This document shows, piece after piece, positions 28,120 through 37,365 of a DNA stretch of 64,000 bases (its first letter is position 1; each line of letters begins with the position of its first letter). The translations under genes and the position numbers were made by a program. This DNA comes from UBA11524 sp045591175. GTDB lineage: Bacteria > Bacillota > Clostridia > Christensenellales > Aristaeellaceae. The notes under the pieces are model-generated. The model worked only from the letters and a program-made list of their open reading frames with translations. It was not told the DNA's origin and ran no database searches. The stretch spans positions 1 to 64,000 of the forward strand of contig JAZNSI010000061.1 of the NCBI GenBank assembly GCA_045591175.1, in the 5' to 3' direction.

Positions 28120-28630
28120 GATTTGTCACCTCCTCAACTGTGTAGTTCAGCAGCATGTAGGCTTTCGTTAAGCGTCGAGCAACTGCAGCACGCGATATAT
28201 GAAGTGTATCAGCAATTTCGCACTTACTAAACTGCTGATAGTGAAAGAGAATTACAACAACTCTGTATTTCTCCGGTAGATTCAAGATATCTAGATATAT
28301 TTCACTTGCATTCTGGGGAGTATCAATAGGTATAGTAATGTCATCAAGCGAACGCTCGCTTTTTCTTCGACGAAACCAAGATGACTTGAGATAATCTCTG
28401 CATGTATTTGTGGCAATACGCACTATCCACGTACGCGCCGAGCAATTGTTCTTTCCCACAAAGGTCTCCCGGTACTTCCATACTTTCAAAAAGGTCTCCT
28501 GAAATGCATCTTCAGCTAAAGCTGCATCTCTCAATATCAGATAGCAGGTTCTCAGAACATCATTCGCGTATAGAGACATCCATGACTCAAATTGTTCACT
28601 ATAAGAAAATTCTTTCGATGGTACTGACAT
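28109..28630 (-). CDS. ECF RNA polymerase sigma factor (cassette A)
   Basis: A 173-residue ECF sigma factor. Region 2 contains YANDVLRTCYLILRDAALAE with AFQETFLKVWKYRE. Region 4 has YLDILNLPEKYRVVVILFHY, then FSKCEIADTLHISRAAVARRL. The in-frame GTG 18 bases upstream encodes the ribosome-binding site itself, so the ATG at 28630 behind AAAGGAGG is the likely start. It pairs with the overlapping anti-sigma gene downstream. Its regulon is unknown; exported wall-type proteins begin just upstream. Confidence 0.92.
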   Translation of the reverse strand: MSVPSKEFSYSEQFESWMSLYANDVLRTCYLILRDAALAEDAFQETFLKVWKYRETFVGKNNCSARTWIVRIATNTCRDYLKSSWFRRRKSERSLDDITIPIDTPQNASEIYLDILNLPEKYRVVVILFHYQQFSKCEIADTLHISRAAVARRLTKAYMLLNYTVEEVTNRES

Positions 28631-28690
28631 GATAAATCCTCCTTTCACATATATAGACGATCTGATCAGCTAAAATGCTACATAAATAAA

Positions 28691-28726
28691 GCTCGGCATA
28701 TCAGCATGAATGCTGATATGCCGAGC
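28691..28726 (-). terminator. Terminator of the peptidoglycan-binding protein gene
   Basis: GCTCGGCATATCAGCAT pairs perfectly over 17 bp with ATGCTGATATGCCGAGC. On the minus strand it is followed by TTTATTTATG. Confidence 0.85.
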
Positions 28727-28765
28727 CGATACGATTATTTACCTAGAAGACACATTGGGGTCTGA

Positions 28766-29248
28766 TTAGTAACCAGAACTGATCAAGGTAGACTGTGCAC
28801 CGCCCCAGAGTTTGGTCAGAGTGTTAGTGCCCGCAATACCATCGCGAGCAAGACCATTGGCAGACTGGTAGCCAATCACAGCGTTTCGGGTAAGAGTGCC
28901 AAAGTCGCCATCGATAGCTGCGCTGAAGTAGCCGAGCGTCTTTAGTGCAAGCTGAAGATTTTTTACATATCGACCAAAACAACCAAACTGCAATGCGCTG
29001 GTGCCGAAGCAGTTCTTCTGGGAATTGTGGAGACAAGAGGGCTTGGTATTACCCAGGCGCACAGCAAGCACATATGCCTGCCCCTTGCTTGGGTAGTTAG
29101 TCGGGTGTCCCAGTACATAGCCATTGTCAACAGTAGCGCTGTCAACGGTAAACTGATCACCATGAGGAAGACGATATTTAAGATCAGAATCCTGAGAGGA
29201 AGATGCGCGACCATTGATGTCACTGCCATTACCGATAGTACAATACAT
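28766..29248 (-). CDS. Peptidoglycan-binding-domain protein
   Basis: A 160-residue protein. The C-terminal 60 residues (about 95-155) form a PG_binding_1 domain: VKNLQLALKTLGYFSAAIDG, then FGTLTRNAVIGYQSANGL and a GIAGTNTLTKLWG end. The N-terminal half may be an SH3-like fold (GNGSDINGRASSSQDS, then GQAYVLAVRL). There is no signal peptide, so like the + strand proteins nearby it may need lysis or a special export route. The start follows AGAAAGGG. Confidence 0.8.
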   Translation of the reverse strand: MYCTIGNGSDINGRASSSQDSDLKYRLPHGDQFTVDSATVDNGYVLGHPTNYPSKGQAYVLAVRLGNTKPSCLHNSQKNCFGTSALQFGCFGRYVKNLQLALKTLGYFSAAIDGDFGTLTRNAVIGYQSANGLARDGIAGTNTLTKLWGGAQSTLISSGY

Positions 29249-29431
29249 ATTTTTTCCCTTTCTCTAAATCATTTTTAACTTGCATGGAACGGTGGCCACC
29301 TGTGTCCTTTGCATTATCAGAATACATCATTTTGTCACCTTTCGGAAGTGAAACATTAAGGAAAATACAGGGAAAGTAGGACTGCTTTCCTTATATGTCT
29401 ATGGATAAATGATAGAATGCGGGCTCTAAGC
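29249..29431. other. Short gene-free region
   Basis: It holds the promoter side of the peptidoglycan-binding gene and the joint with the relaxase fragment. No gene is seen. Confidence 0.4.
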
Positions 29432-29719
29432 ACTTAGCGTGTACTCTAGAAAGTTTCTGGCAGAGCATGAAAGGGAAATCGCTCTTCACAAAGCTGCCAA
29501 GAAAGCCTTAATGATCTGGGCTTGCAGAAGCTGCCCACGATCAAAACCTTACGGGTCGAGTATGCTGCTCTCCTTGCTGAACAGCAGCAAACGTATGCCG
29601 AATATCGTCAGCAGCGAGATGAAATGCGGCAGCTGCTGAAAGCGAAATCCAATGCTGATCTACTGTTGGATAAAGAAACGCAGGAAGCAGATACAACCTA
29701 TAGCCCTCACGAGATTTGA
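29432..29719 (+). pseudogene. Second, frameshifted copy of the relaxase C-terminal end
   Basis: The translation closely follows residues about 375-460 of the relaxase at 17.8 kb: RKFLAEHEREIALHKAAKKA, then, after a one-base deletion near 29506, LPTIKTLRVEYAALLAEQQQ and EYRQQRDEMRQLLKAKSN. It continues with LLLDKETQEADTTYSPHEI, unlike the intact gene, whose tail differs after ...LLL. There is no start or upstream relaxase. It is a relic of a second related element or of a duplication. Confidence 0.9.
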
Positions 29720-29929
29720 GCTTTCCTATATTGCCGATGGCTACATTGACACCGTGAAAAAAATACAGACGCATAGATATTCTGTTTCAATCATGGCAGT
29801 GGTGCTTAACGATACACGAAATGTTCATGAACATTTCACTCCCAATCTCGGCAAACGGAATATACAATATGTATGCATGTTGAACAAGCTGGCCAGCTTC
29901 TCTATGCACAACAAGAAAGGAGAACTAAT

Positions 29930-31057
29930 ATGTCTAATGTTAATATGGCGCGAAATGGTCAGTTTAATCTCGGCTTGATTGGTTGGGATAGTTCTGGAGT
30001 CGTAATTGATTCAAACCATGGGAGAACAACCTCTAAGTGTGCTAAGTTCACGTTCACTACTACCAACTCCGGTAATCTAAGGCAGCTTATCCCGATTGAA
30101 CCCTCTAATACATATACGGTGACTTGCTACATCAAGCATTATGGTTGTACAAATCTATCAATTGGGCATTATGGTGCGAATGGGTGGGAGTATATTTTCA
30201 TCCCGGTCTCAACTGATGGAAGTAATGGGTACCAGAAGTATGAAGCAACATTTGATAGCAGCGAGAATTCCAGAGCTATTGGTATGGACATTTCGCTTTG
30301 GATATATTCTGATCCAAATCGCGATGATGCATACGCCTATGTGGATGATATCTCTGTAGAAGGAGTTGCGCCTACTCGCTGGGGGTTGTTCACGACTCAC
30401 AACAGCTGTAACGTCTATAGCAAGGCAACTGGAAATCGACTTGATTCATGCCCTCCCAATCGCAAATTGTTTGCTCATTATCAAGACGGTGATACCATAA
30501 TCCTTAACTGGCCATCAAAACGCAAACCTCTTGCAACTATCACCCTCAATGACGAGAACATTACTGGATATGTTGCCCCCAACTTCCAATCTAGTGCTAC
30601 GGGTCGCATTCTCCAGGTCGTAACAAGCGAAGTTGGACGCACGTTGTCTGAATTTGGAAATGTCGCAGATCCTTGGTGTCAGACTTTTGTTAACTGGATA
30701 TCCATTCTCGGCGGTATTGATCCCGAGGATCCAGTATATGATATTTCCGGCTGTAATTCTGCTATTCGATCCCTTGGAGATCGTTATCATGCTGTTGGAG
30801 ATACTGTTGAACCTGGTGACTATGTACCTTCTGGTGGTGATTGGGTATACTATTGCGATACAAGTGATGCTGTAGATCCCAATAGTCCTGCAGCACATGT
30901 CGGTTACATTGTGAGTGCAAACTCAACTAGTCTGGAAACAATTGAAGCGAATAGAGGTGCAGATATAGTCCAGAGGTTTACTGTACCTATTCGTGGGGCG
31001 GCTAATGGTTCTTCTTTGAAGGTAATTGGCTTTGCTCGTCCTCCATATAAAGATTAA
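29930..31057 (+). CDS. CHAP-type amidase with carbohydrate-binding-like and SH3-like domains
   Basis: A 375-residue protein, probably a cell-wall hydrolase. Residues about 5-145 look like a jelly-roll carbohydrate-binding module (ARNGQFNLGLIGWDSSG to AYAYVDDISVEG). Residues about 150-225 are SH3-like. Residues about 235-375 have CHAP-type features: a catalytic-type cysteine in DPWCQTFVNW, a PGDYVPSGGDWVYY stretch, and a histidine in AAHVGYIVSA. No signal peptide is visible, as in phage endolysins. The start chosen follows AAAGGAG; upstream in-frame codons lack a site. A terminator follows directly. Confidence 0.75.
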   Translation: MSNVNMARNGQFNLGLIGWDSSGVVIDSNHGRTTSKCAKFTFTTTNSGNLRQLIPIEPSNTYTVTCYIKHYGCTNLSIGHYGANGWEYIFIPVSTDGSNGYQKYEATFDSSENSRAIGMDISLWIYSDPNRDDAYAYVDDISVEGVAPTRWGLFTTHNSCNVYSKATGNRLDSCPPNRKLFAHYQDGDTIILNWPSKRKPLATITLNDENITGYVAPNFQSSATGRILQVVTSEVGRTLSEFGNVADPWCQTFVNWISILGGIDPEDPVYDISGCNSAIRSLGDRYHAVGDTVEPGDYVPSGGDWVYYCDTSDAVDPNSPAAHVGYIVSANSTSLETIEANRGADIVQRFTVPIRGAANGSSLKVIGFARPPYKD

Positions 31058-31064
31058 ACTTATC

Positions 31065-31090
31065 GAGGCCGTTGATACTTCAACGGCCTC
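31065..31090. terminator. Terminator between convergent genes
   Basis: GAGGCCGTTG (31065-31074) pairs with CAACGGCCTC (31081-31090), followed by AATGATTTT. It ends the amidase gene and may serve the converging gene too. Confidence 0.8.
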
Positions 31091-31112
31091 AATGATTTTG
31101 GTATCCCAGGTT

Positions 31113-32231
31113 CTACCGGTGATATGTACAAACAAGGCGGCAATTATGCAATTCAATAATCTGCCCTTGGTTCAAGCGTATTATTTTTCGTTCTCTGGAT
31201 TCAAGTTCCGTAATGTCGGTAGTTTCACACTGTAGATCTAGCCAAACTGTTGTTACCCTATAGTACGCTCCGTCAGAATCGTCAGCAATGACGTAATACA
31301 GGCATTCAGGTGCACCTTCGAAATCTATTCCGCATATCCAGCGTCCTTCGGGTAGTTCTTCACGATTCTTTCTTATTTCGTCTACCGGTGTTAACAAACA
31401 TGGCTCCGTTACTCGAATAGTTACGTTGTGCGGAAGAAATATTGAGTAGCACTCTTTTTCACCACTAACCTGGTAGTTCACTGTATGGCCATGTTGCGAA
31501 GCAACTGAAATGATCGTTGATTCTCCATTGACAGGATATACATACCACAATCCTGATACTAAATCATCGCCCACAGAGAGCTCATCCTGTGCAAGTGTTT
31601 GCGTTCTTTTACTAAAGAGGAGATCGCTAAATAGAATTATCTCCGCATGCTTCATTCGTATAAACCCGTCATAATCTCCATATTGAACTTGTAGCATATC
31701 GCCGCAAACCCCTAGTAGCAATAGGGGCATCCCCAAAGAAATGACATCGCCGTCTTTGCTAGTATCGCAGTCGGGTAAAAGTTCGATAAATCCATTTGGA
31801 TCTACGGTTGGGTCTCCTCTATCAAAAACTGCGAACGCAAATCCAATTGGTTTGTTCCTTTCTTTTTTTTCAGATATGTCAATGCGCGATGACTCAATAT
31901 ATCCTTCGTAGCATAGGTACACTTTACTCCATTCTTCACCATATTCAGTAACATACAACTGAGTTCCCGCGTTATAGTATCCAATGATATACTTTTCAGC
32001 GTTATTCGGTATTGAGTAGCACAAGCAAATGCCGGAATCGTCCTCCGTCACAGTACCGATTAATATGTTTGGTTTACTCTTTTCGGATTCCTGATTATGT
32101 GTTGTATAGATCGTGTTTAGCGCAGAGTCCTCATTCCGGAGTCCGTCATAAGTGCTTTCGCATTTTGATGGAATGGAATACAAGTTGCACAACAAAAACA
32201 CGATCAATGCGAACATGTGGCATTTTATCAT
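31113..32231 (-). CDS. Exported protein with SH3-like repeats
   Basis: A 372-residue protein with a signal-peptide-like N-terminus (MFALIVFLLCNLYSIPSKCE). At least two beta-rich SH3-like segments follow (around residues 75-120, with GTQLYVTEYGEEWSKVYLCY, and around 165-205). The remainder is beta-rich with an IFLPHNVTIRVTEPCLL stretch. No catalytic motif is apparent. It resembles the SH3-type exported protein at 34.0-35.5 kb in layout rather than in sequence. Function unknown; a wall-associated or sensory role is a guess. Confidence 0.7.
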   Translation of the reverse strand: MIKCHMFALIVFLLCNLYSIPSKCESTYDGLRNEDSALNTIYTTHNQESEKSKPNILIGTVTEDDSGICLCYSIPNNAEKYIIGYYNAGTQLYVTEYGEEWSKVYLCYEGYIESSRIDISEKKERNKPIGFAFAVFDRGDPTVDPNGFIELLPDCDTSKDGDVISLGMPLLLLGVCGDMLQVQYGDYDGFIRMKHAEIILFSDLLFSKRTQTLAQDELSVGDDLVSGLWYVYPVNGESTIISVASQHGHTVNYQVSGEKECYSIFLPHNVTIRVTEPCLLTPVDEIRKNREELPEGRWICGIDFEGAPECLYYVIADDSDGAYYRVTTVWLDLQCETTDITELESRERKIIRLNQGQIIELHNCRLVCTYHR

Positions 32232-32690
32232 TTTTCACGCTTTCCTCTCTACCACCTAGTAGATAGATCCGTCTACAAGCTACTTTAAAGCCAGTTCTGG
32301 TTTGTTGATACTTAACTATAGTATGTAAGCAGCCTTGCTTGAGTCACCAAAGTGAGATACATCAGGGTTACCTTCTTATAGCTCGTGAAGAAGCAGTATG
32401 ATCTGCCTTCCGTGCGGCTCAAGTGTGATTATTAGGCAAGACTTAAGAAGATATGAAGGTTAGTTTTCAGAAATATTTGAACTATACCTTTACACATTCT
32501 ACGAAATGAGGAAAAATAGGGTGCTTGAGGTGTACTATTACTCTGCTGATTCGTCATGTTAGATTTATGTTGTTGTTTTCACCTACAGGACACTTATCAT
32601 TCACTTCAATTTGTTGGCAGAAAGCATTACAATATAGTTGCTGAAGCACACTGGCCAGTTGCAAAGCAAATATTGTTTAAGGAGTACACT
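32232..32690. other. Divergent intergenic region
   Basis: About 460 bases between two divergent genes, expected to hold both promoters. I found no convincing -35/-10 pair, hairpin or coding segment. Confidence 0.4.
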
Positions 32691-33974
32691 ATGAGTACTA
32701 ATCTGATCTCTAATCCAAGCTTTGAAAACGGTATTAACCCTTGGACGCTGGTTGCTACTGACCAGAATGTGAATACTGCAGCGCTAGTGTCTGCGGGTGC
32801 ATACTCTGGTAGCCAGTGTGTCTACCTTGCATCTACGAATGCTGGTCAAGCATACATTGTTCAGAATGTTCTTTTGACTGGCGGTCATAGCTATTTGCTG
32901 TCTTTCTATGCGAAAAGGACTGGCAGCATTGATGTTTGGACTGGTTTCGCGGTAGATAACCAGTTTACCCCCCTTCCTTCCCTGATCAATGATGTAGGCG
33001 CATCCTATACCAAAGTTACTCAGGAATTCACTCTTCCTGGAACTGGTTCCAAGATTGTAAGTGTCTACATCTTTACTGGTTCTGCAGCAGGCAGTGCTTG
33101 GATTGACAATGTTGAACTCGTTGATGATTCTGAAACTGCCGGTGACAATGATGGTGAAGATGAGGGAAACGGTGACAATGGTGGTAGCAACACTCCTATT
33201 ACGATCACCGGTACTGGCTACAACAAAGTAATGACTCTGAAAAAGATTCATGCTGGTCTGGGTTATTTCAAAAAGGATACAGCCACTACTCATTCTCAGG
33301 TTCGGCTGATGCAGCAGGCCCTGACTTCTCTTGGTTACAATACGCAGGGTGCAGATGGTAAGTTTGGTACAAATACGCAGTCTGCTGTAAAGGCATTCCA
33401 GCGTGCCAAGGGCCTTTCTGTTGATGGCCTATTTGGTCGTGCCAGCCTTCTCGCTTTGGAAAACGCTATTGGTGGTCATCTTGACCCTGATAATTGTGGT
33501 CCTACTCCCCAGATTGATCCTTTGACCGTCGATCAATTCATTGAAAACCTGGAAGCGTTCTGCAATTGCGGCTGGGAATATGGCGATTACAGTGAAAATG
33601 CTCTGACTATTGACTGTGCGTATTTCCCCTACATGGCACGTCTTAAAAAGGGCGCTCATGGTTGTACTACCGAATATAACAGCCATCTTTCTGAAAAGGG
33701 GGTTATCACTAGTTACGATGACCTTCAGCGCGGCATGGAGATCTTCCAGCCTGCTACTGATGGCTCCAGCACGAAGTCGCACATGGGCGTATATGCAGGC
33801 AAGGTAGAAATTGCTGGCAGACTGCAGCACGCTGTATATCAGTCCTGCAGCTCTCATAACAATGTTGATGCCAAGTATAATAATGGTATATCCGGTGACT
33901 CTGGCCCGAATCTGACTGGTATGAACGATAAGTGGAAGTACTGGGGTTGGTCTAAGTACGTGGAGCATAACTGA
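32691..33974 (+). CDS. NlpC/P60-like hydrolase with carbohydrate- and peptidoglycan-binding domains
   Basis: A 427-residue protein. The N-terminal 145 residues are a jelly-roll binding module (NLISNPSFENGINPWTLV to AWIDNVELVDD), related in layout to the amidase at 29.9 kb. An acidic Gly/Asn/Asp linker follows. Residues about 195-265 are a PG_binding_1 domain (VRLMQQALTSLGYNTQGADG, AVKAFQRAKGLSVDGLFG). The C-terminal domain has an NlpC/P60-type dyad: C309 in IDCAYFPYMARL and H364 in HMGVYAGKV. There is no signal peptide. The start at 32691 follows AAGGAG. Likely a peptidoglycan hydrolase for lysis or wall passage. Confidence 0.78.
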   Translation: MSTNLISNPSFENGINPWTLVATDQNVNTAALVSAGAYSGSQCVYLASTNAGQAYIVQNVLLTGGHSYLLSFYAKRTGSIDVWTGFAVDNQFTPLPSLINDVGASYTKVTQEFTLPGTGSKIVSVYIFTGSAAGSAWIDNVELVDDSETAGDNDGEDEGNGDNGGSNTPITITGTGYNKVMTLKKIHAGLGYFKKDTATTHSQVRLMQQALTSLGYNTQGADGKFGTNTQSAVKAFQRAKGLSVDGLFGRASLLALENAIGGHLDPDNCGPTPQIDPLTVDQFIENLEAFCNCGWEYGDYSENALTIDCAYFPYMARLKKGAHGCTTEYNSHLSEKGVITSYDDLQRGMEIFQPATDGSSTKSHMGVYAGKVEIAGRLQHAVYQSCSSHNNVDAKYNNGISGDSGPNLTGMNDKWKYWGWSKYVEHN

Positions 33975-33994
33975 TATACTCCATATGCAACTAC

Positions 33995-34020
33995 GGGGTG
34001 ACCAAGTAATTGGTCACCCC
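33995..34020. terminator. Bidirectional terminator
   Basis: GGGGTGACCAA and TTGGTCACCCC form a perfect 11-bp stem between two convergent genes. Confidence 0.85.
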
Positions 34021-34026
34021 ACTTAA

Positions 34027-35454
34027 TCACCAGAATATGCTAAATAATTCGGAACCTTGTGTGCCATCGCTTTGAATAGGAATAAAGCGTACACAGGTCG
34101 TATTACTTGGAAGGTATCCTTGCATCTGGAAAAAGCCTGACCGCCCTGTTACTGCTGAAGCATAGCCCAGGTGGTTATTCTTCTCATCAGTCAGAAGAAA
34201 CGAGGCAGGCATTTCAACCATACTCACAACCATGCTTAGCGATACCTGGTTATCTGGATTAACAGTCAAAGTTCCGCTGGCATTTCCTCCAGAATAAGTA
34301 TTAAGGTTGTATACCTGACAATAATTGAGCACATTCTGTGGCACAAAACCACGAGCCCAAGTCCCGGATGTGGTTTCGACATAGGCCCAATTACCCATTG
34401 TGCCAAGGAGCGTGAGTTTGCTTCCCTGTTGAAGATCCAGTAAGGAGCTTTGACTGTTAAGGGGGTCGTCAGTAAGAGAAGTGGTTTGAATTAGATATAC
34501 CTCAGTATCTCTCCAGCTCATAGTGTGCACAGATGCATTGTTGGGTAATGCGGATTCCTTGATATAGCCAAAGCGCATTCTATCCTTATCGATAGCATAC
34601 TGAATTAGAATAAACCCATCCTCGGATCCAAAAACTTGAATCCAATCATTGGTCGAAACGGTTGCTTTTCCATTGCCCCCACGTAGGGATGAGCTAGAGG
34701 GCGCAGAATAAACATTATACTTTTTCCCACCAGAGAACTTGATGTTTTGTGCTGATAATTCACCCGAAGGAATGTTTGGCGCAACGGTTAGCTTTTCTTT
34801 TGCCTGAACTTGTGTTTTGGGCAAAGTTGAAAAGTTGACATACCTCAGATTTCTCTGGACTGTTCCCGATACACGTCCCAACTTACGGTCTTTTGTGAAA
34901 TCATAGAAGCTAACACCGCCATCGGTTACATATGCCCTTTCAAAGCCGTCATCCCTATCCATGTAGGCGAACAACTGAAAATAGCCGTTGCGCCAATGAT
35001 AGGACACGGTCTGCGACCAATACTCCTCGTGTTCTTTATCAATGCGAATGACATCAAATCCTAATGCGTTGTCATAAGTCGCGGTTGCGTTTCCCTGGCT
35101 GATGTATGCAGTATTCGTATGCCGCTTGAAATAAACATACCCATCACCCTGGGGTACTGCATCTGAGTTGCGAATCCAGTATTTCATTCCACTACCATCA
35201 TCATGGTATCCCAAAAGAACACGACGGCCGTTTTGCGACATCAAAGCGAAACCATAATCTCCCTTAGATGTACCACTGACCGTGATGTAGTCTTCCATGA
35301 GATAGTCGGAGTACTTCTCCTGAATATGCAAAAGCACCTCTACAGGTGGTTCATCTACATAGGTGTCTGCGAATCGATCAGCGAATGCGGAACCGGCACA
35401 GAAAGTCAAAAGTAGCAACGTTCCAATGACAACAAGTTTTAGTAGCTGTTTCAT
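34027..35454 (-). CDS. Exported SH3-domain protein
   Basis: A 475-residue protein with a clear signal peptide (MKQLLKLVVIGTLLLLTFCA, then GSAFA as a likely cleavage site). Bacterial SH3-like domains are seen around residues 240-300 (KYNVYSAPSSSSLRGGNGKA, DWIQVFGSEDGFILIQYA) and 320-385 (SQSSLLDLQQGSKLTLLGTM, NWAYVETTSGTWARGFVP). The N-terminal region has beta propeller-like or repeat character. The C-terminus is a beta domain. The start follows AAGGAGGTGC. It may bind cell wall; function unknown. Confidence 0.8.
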   Translation of the reverse strand: MKQLLKLVVIGTLLLLTFCAGSAFADRFADTYVDEPPVEVLLHIQEKYSDYLMEDYITVSGTSKGDYGFALMSQNGRRVLLGYHDDGSGMKYWIRNSDAVPQGDGYVYFKRHTNTAYISQGNATATYDNALGFDVIRIDKEHEEYWSQTVSYHWRNGYFQLFAYMDRDDGFERAYVTDGGVSFYDFTKDRKLGRVSGTVQRNLRYVNFSTLPKTQVQAKEKLTVAPNIPSGELSAQNIKFSGGKKYNVYSAPSSSSLRGGNGKATVSTNDWIQVFGSEDGFILIQYAIDKDRMRFGYIKESALPNNASVHTMSWRDTEVYLIQTTSLTDDPLNSQSSLLDLQQGSKLTLLGTMGNWAYVETTSGTWARGFVPQNVLNYCQVYNLNTYSGGNASGTLTVNPDNQVSLSMVVSMVEMPASFLLTDEKNNHLGYASAVTGRSGFFQMQGYLPSNTTCVRFIPIQSDGTQGSELFSIFW

Positions 35455-35618
35455 TTACCAGCACCTCCTTACGTTTATAGAAACGTAAGGGGAGCAGGAT
35501 TCGCTGCATCAAATCTACCAGTTTTCCCTAATTTTACATGTTTGTAATCCTTTTTTTCATGATGTATATGGTTAACCATAATGAACTGCAAAAAGAAAGC
35601 CTAAAAGGAGGATACCTC

Positions 35619-36077
35619 ATGGATTATGCGACTACAGAAGCTGGGTTCACACTGACCAATTCATTACTCGATGGATGGGATGTCGCACTGGAGATATTGC
35701 TGATCGTTCTTGCGTTGGACTATCTCACCGGTGTTGTCGCTGCATTCAAAACGAAAACCGTGAGTTCAAGTACAGGGTATTCTGGACTGGTCAAGAAAGC
35801 AAGCATCTTCATCATTGTGATCCTGGCGGCGCAAATGGATCGAATGATCGGAAATACGAATCATATCTTTAGGAACTGTACGGCAATGTTTTTTGCTGCC
35901 AATGATGCGATCTCTATCTTAGAGAATGCGGGAAGAATGGGAATGAGATTGCCCGCGTTTTTGAAAAGTGCCTTAGTAAAACTTAAAAAGCAGAACATGC
36001 GCATCGCAGAACATGAGGTAAATCAGATACCTGATGAGACCACTTCACAAGAAAGAACTACTGAGAAAGATTCTTAA
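35619..36077 (+). CDS. Phage-type holin (holin_4 family)
   Basis: A 152-residue membrane protein with two to three hydrophobic segments (about 20-40, 60-78, 92-110) and the family's ALDYLTGVVAAFKTKTVSSS stretch, followed by KKASIFIIVILAAQMDRM. The tail is charged. Holin_4 proteins let endolysins cross the membrane. The start at 35619 follows AAAAGGAGG. It is close to two signal-less wall hydrolases, which would need such a protein for export. Confidence 0.88.
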   Translation: MDYATTEAGFTLTNSLLDGWDVALEILLIVLALDYLTGVVAAFKTKTVSSSTGYSGLVKKASIFIIVILAAQMDRMIGNTNHIFRNCTAMFFAANDAISILENAGRMGMRLPAFLKSALVKLKKQNMRIAEHEVNQIPDETTSQERTTEKDS

Positions 36078-36121
36078 GTTTCACCTTGATTGATAGATCC
36101 GAGGGATCTACACAAAACAAT

Positions 36122-36147
36122 AGTCCCTTGCGGAACTGCAAGGGACT
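36122..36147. terminator. Terminator after the holin gene
   Basis: AGTCCCTTGC pairs with GCAAGGGACT over 10 bp; it separates the holin from the converging acetyltransferase-like gene. Confidence 0.8.
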
Positions 36148-36177
36148 GTTATGGCTGGTTTCATGCAAATCAAAGGT

Positions 36178-36654
36178 TTACTTAGTATAGGCCAGCAGTC
36201 TCTCACCATTGCTGTTAACATAACGGGACTTGTCAATAGAGAGATAGTATCCGTTATCTCGCCAGAAGTAATTGACGGCCTCTGCTTGAGGATGAACATT
36301 GATGCACAGGATGGATTCTGATGATATTGCTTTCTGTATTTTGGCAACCATATGTAATGCTATTTCATTGGTACGACTCCCGTTTTCAACAAACAGTGAT
36401 GTCACATACCAGCAGATCAAACCAGATGCCTCCTGCCATTTTGCCAACGAGGCAAACGCTTTCACCTCGCTTTTTTCGTCTTTTAGAATGTAGGCAAAAC
36501 CGCTATACTGGTTGCCTAGATACGTTGCAAGAAAATATTCGTCATCAGTAAGTCCGTCGCCTGAAAAAATGGTTTCGGGCGCGTAGTCAGTATGATTGGA
36601 AAGCAGCCTCAAAGTAGATAACGCATCAGCAGAGGAGTATGCAGTAAATAGCAC
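36178..36654 (-). CDS. GNAT-fold acetyltransferase-like protein
   Basis: A 158-residue protein whose order of segments suits a GNAT fold: SGFAYILKDEKSEVKAFASL, then ICWYVTSLFVENGSRTNEIA, then NVHPQAEAVNYFWRDNGYYL. The acetyl-CoA loop is not well conserved, so activity is uncertain. Translation starts at a GTG eight bases after GGGAGG. Substrate unknown. Confidence 0.55.
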   Translation of the reverse strand: MLFTAYSSADALSTLRLLSNHTDYAPETIFSGDGLTDDEYFLATYLGNQYSGFAYILKDEKSEVKAFASLAKWQEASGLICWYVTSLFVENGSRTNEIALHMVAKIQKAISSESILCINVHPQAEAVNYFWRDNGYYLSIDKSRYVNSNGERLLAYTK

Positions 36655-36759
36655 GATGATGGCCTCCCTTCCGGACTTTCTTGGCGATGCTTACATATGA
36701 TTGTTCGCACAAGTTCAACACTATTATAGCACGAAAAGGATGTAAAGCAAGGTTGACTC

Positions 36760-37128
36760 TTATTCCTCAATCAATTTTTTCTTCATATTCTCAAATACCG
36801 CTATTTTCTGAAGAGCTTTCTTCTGATATGCCTTTATGGTTCGATCGGTTTTACCGAACTCCTCGCCCCAGCGTTCACGGTATTCTATGGCGATTCTCGG
36901 AATGTCAATTCCGTCGAAAAGGTGTCTCCTAATGACAAACGCTTCATCTTCTGTTAGTAGTTCCATCCACACTGAGATGCTTTGGAGCAGTTGCTCAAGA
37001 TGTTTTAGACGATCTTCCTGCTTAGCCGTATTCTTGTGACGATTATCACTCAGAAACTGCTGTAGAAAACGGTATTCTGCTTCGTAGTCCCGCTTCCTCA
37101 GCAGTATTTGCTTGATTGCTTCCGTCAT
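36760..37128 (-). CDS. Sigma-70 region 4/ArpU-like regulator
   Basis: A 122-residue protein: a coiled-coil N-terminal half (about 1-60), then LLTEDEAFVIRRHLFDG and a helix-turn-helix-like segment with KTDRTIKAYQKKALQKI. This pattern is found in small phage and ICE regulators (ArpU, sigma-like). The protein at 57.1 kb has the same layout. The start follows AAAAGGAGG. It lies downstream of cassette B in the same direction. Confidence 0.65.
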   Translation of the reverse strand: MTEAIKQILLRKRDYEAEYRFLQQFLSDNRHKNTAKQEDRLKHLEQLLQSISVWMELLTEDEAFVIRRHLFDGIDIPRIAIEYRERWGEEFGKTDRTIKAYQKKALQKIAVFENMKKKLIEE

Positions 37129-37365
37129 AAGTGTTCCTCCTTTTTGTCATGGCTTTCCAGTGTTGCCGTCTTCTCAAGTATACGGTTTCTTTAGGATGTT
37201 GAAAAGTGCAGTACACAGGTGGAATGAGTGCAATAACTGTGAAACATAGGAAAACCATTTGAACGCTTATGGGTGCACATATAGATAATGAAAACGGCAG
37301 AAATATTTTACTACTTCTGCCGCTATCGTTGTATACATTCATACGCTGGTTTCCAGTTAGGCCTA

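Noticed and set aside
28766..36077. Prophage
   Set aside because: A holin and lysin-type proteins are present, but no terminase, portal, capsid or tail genes.
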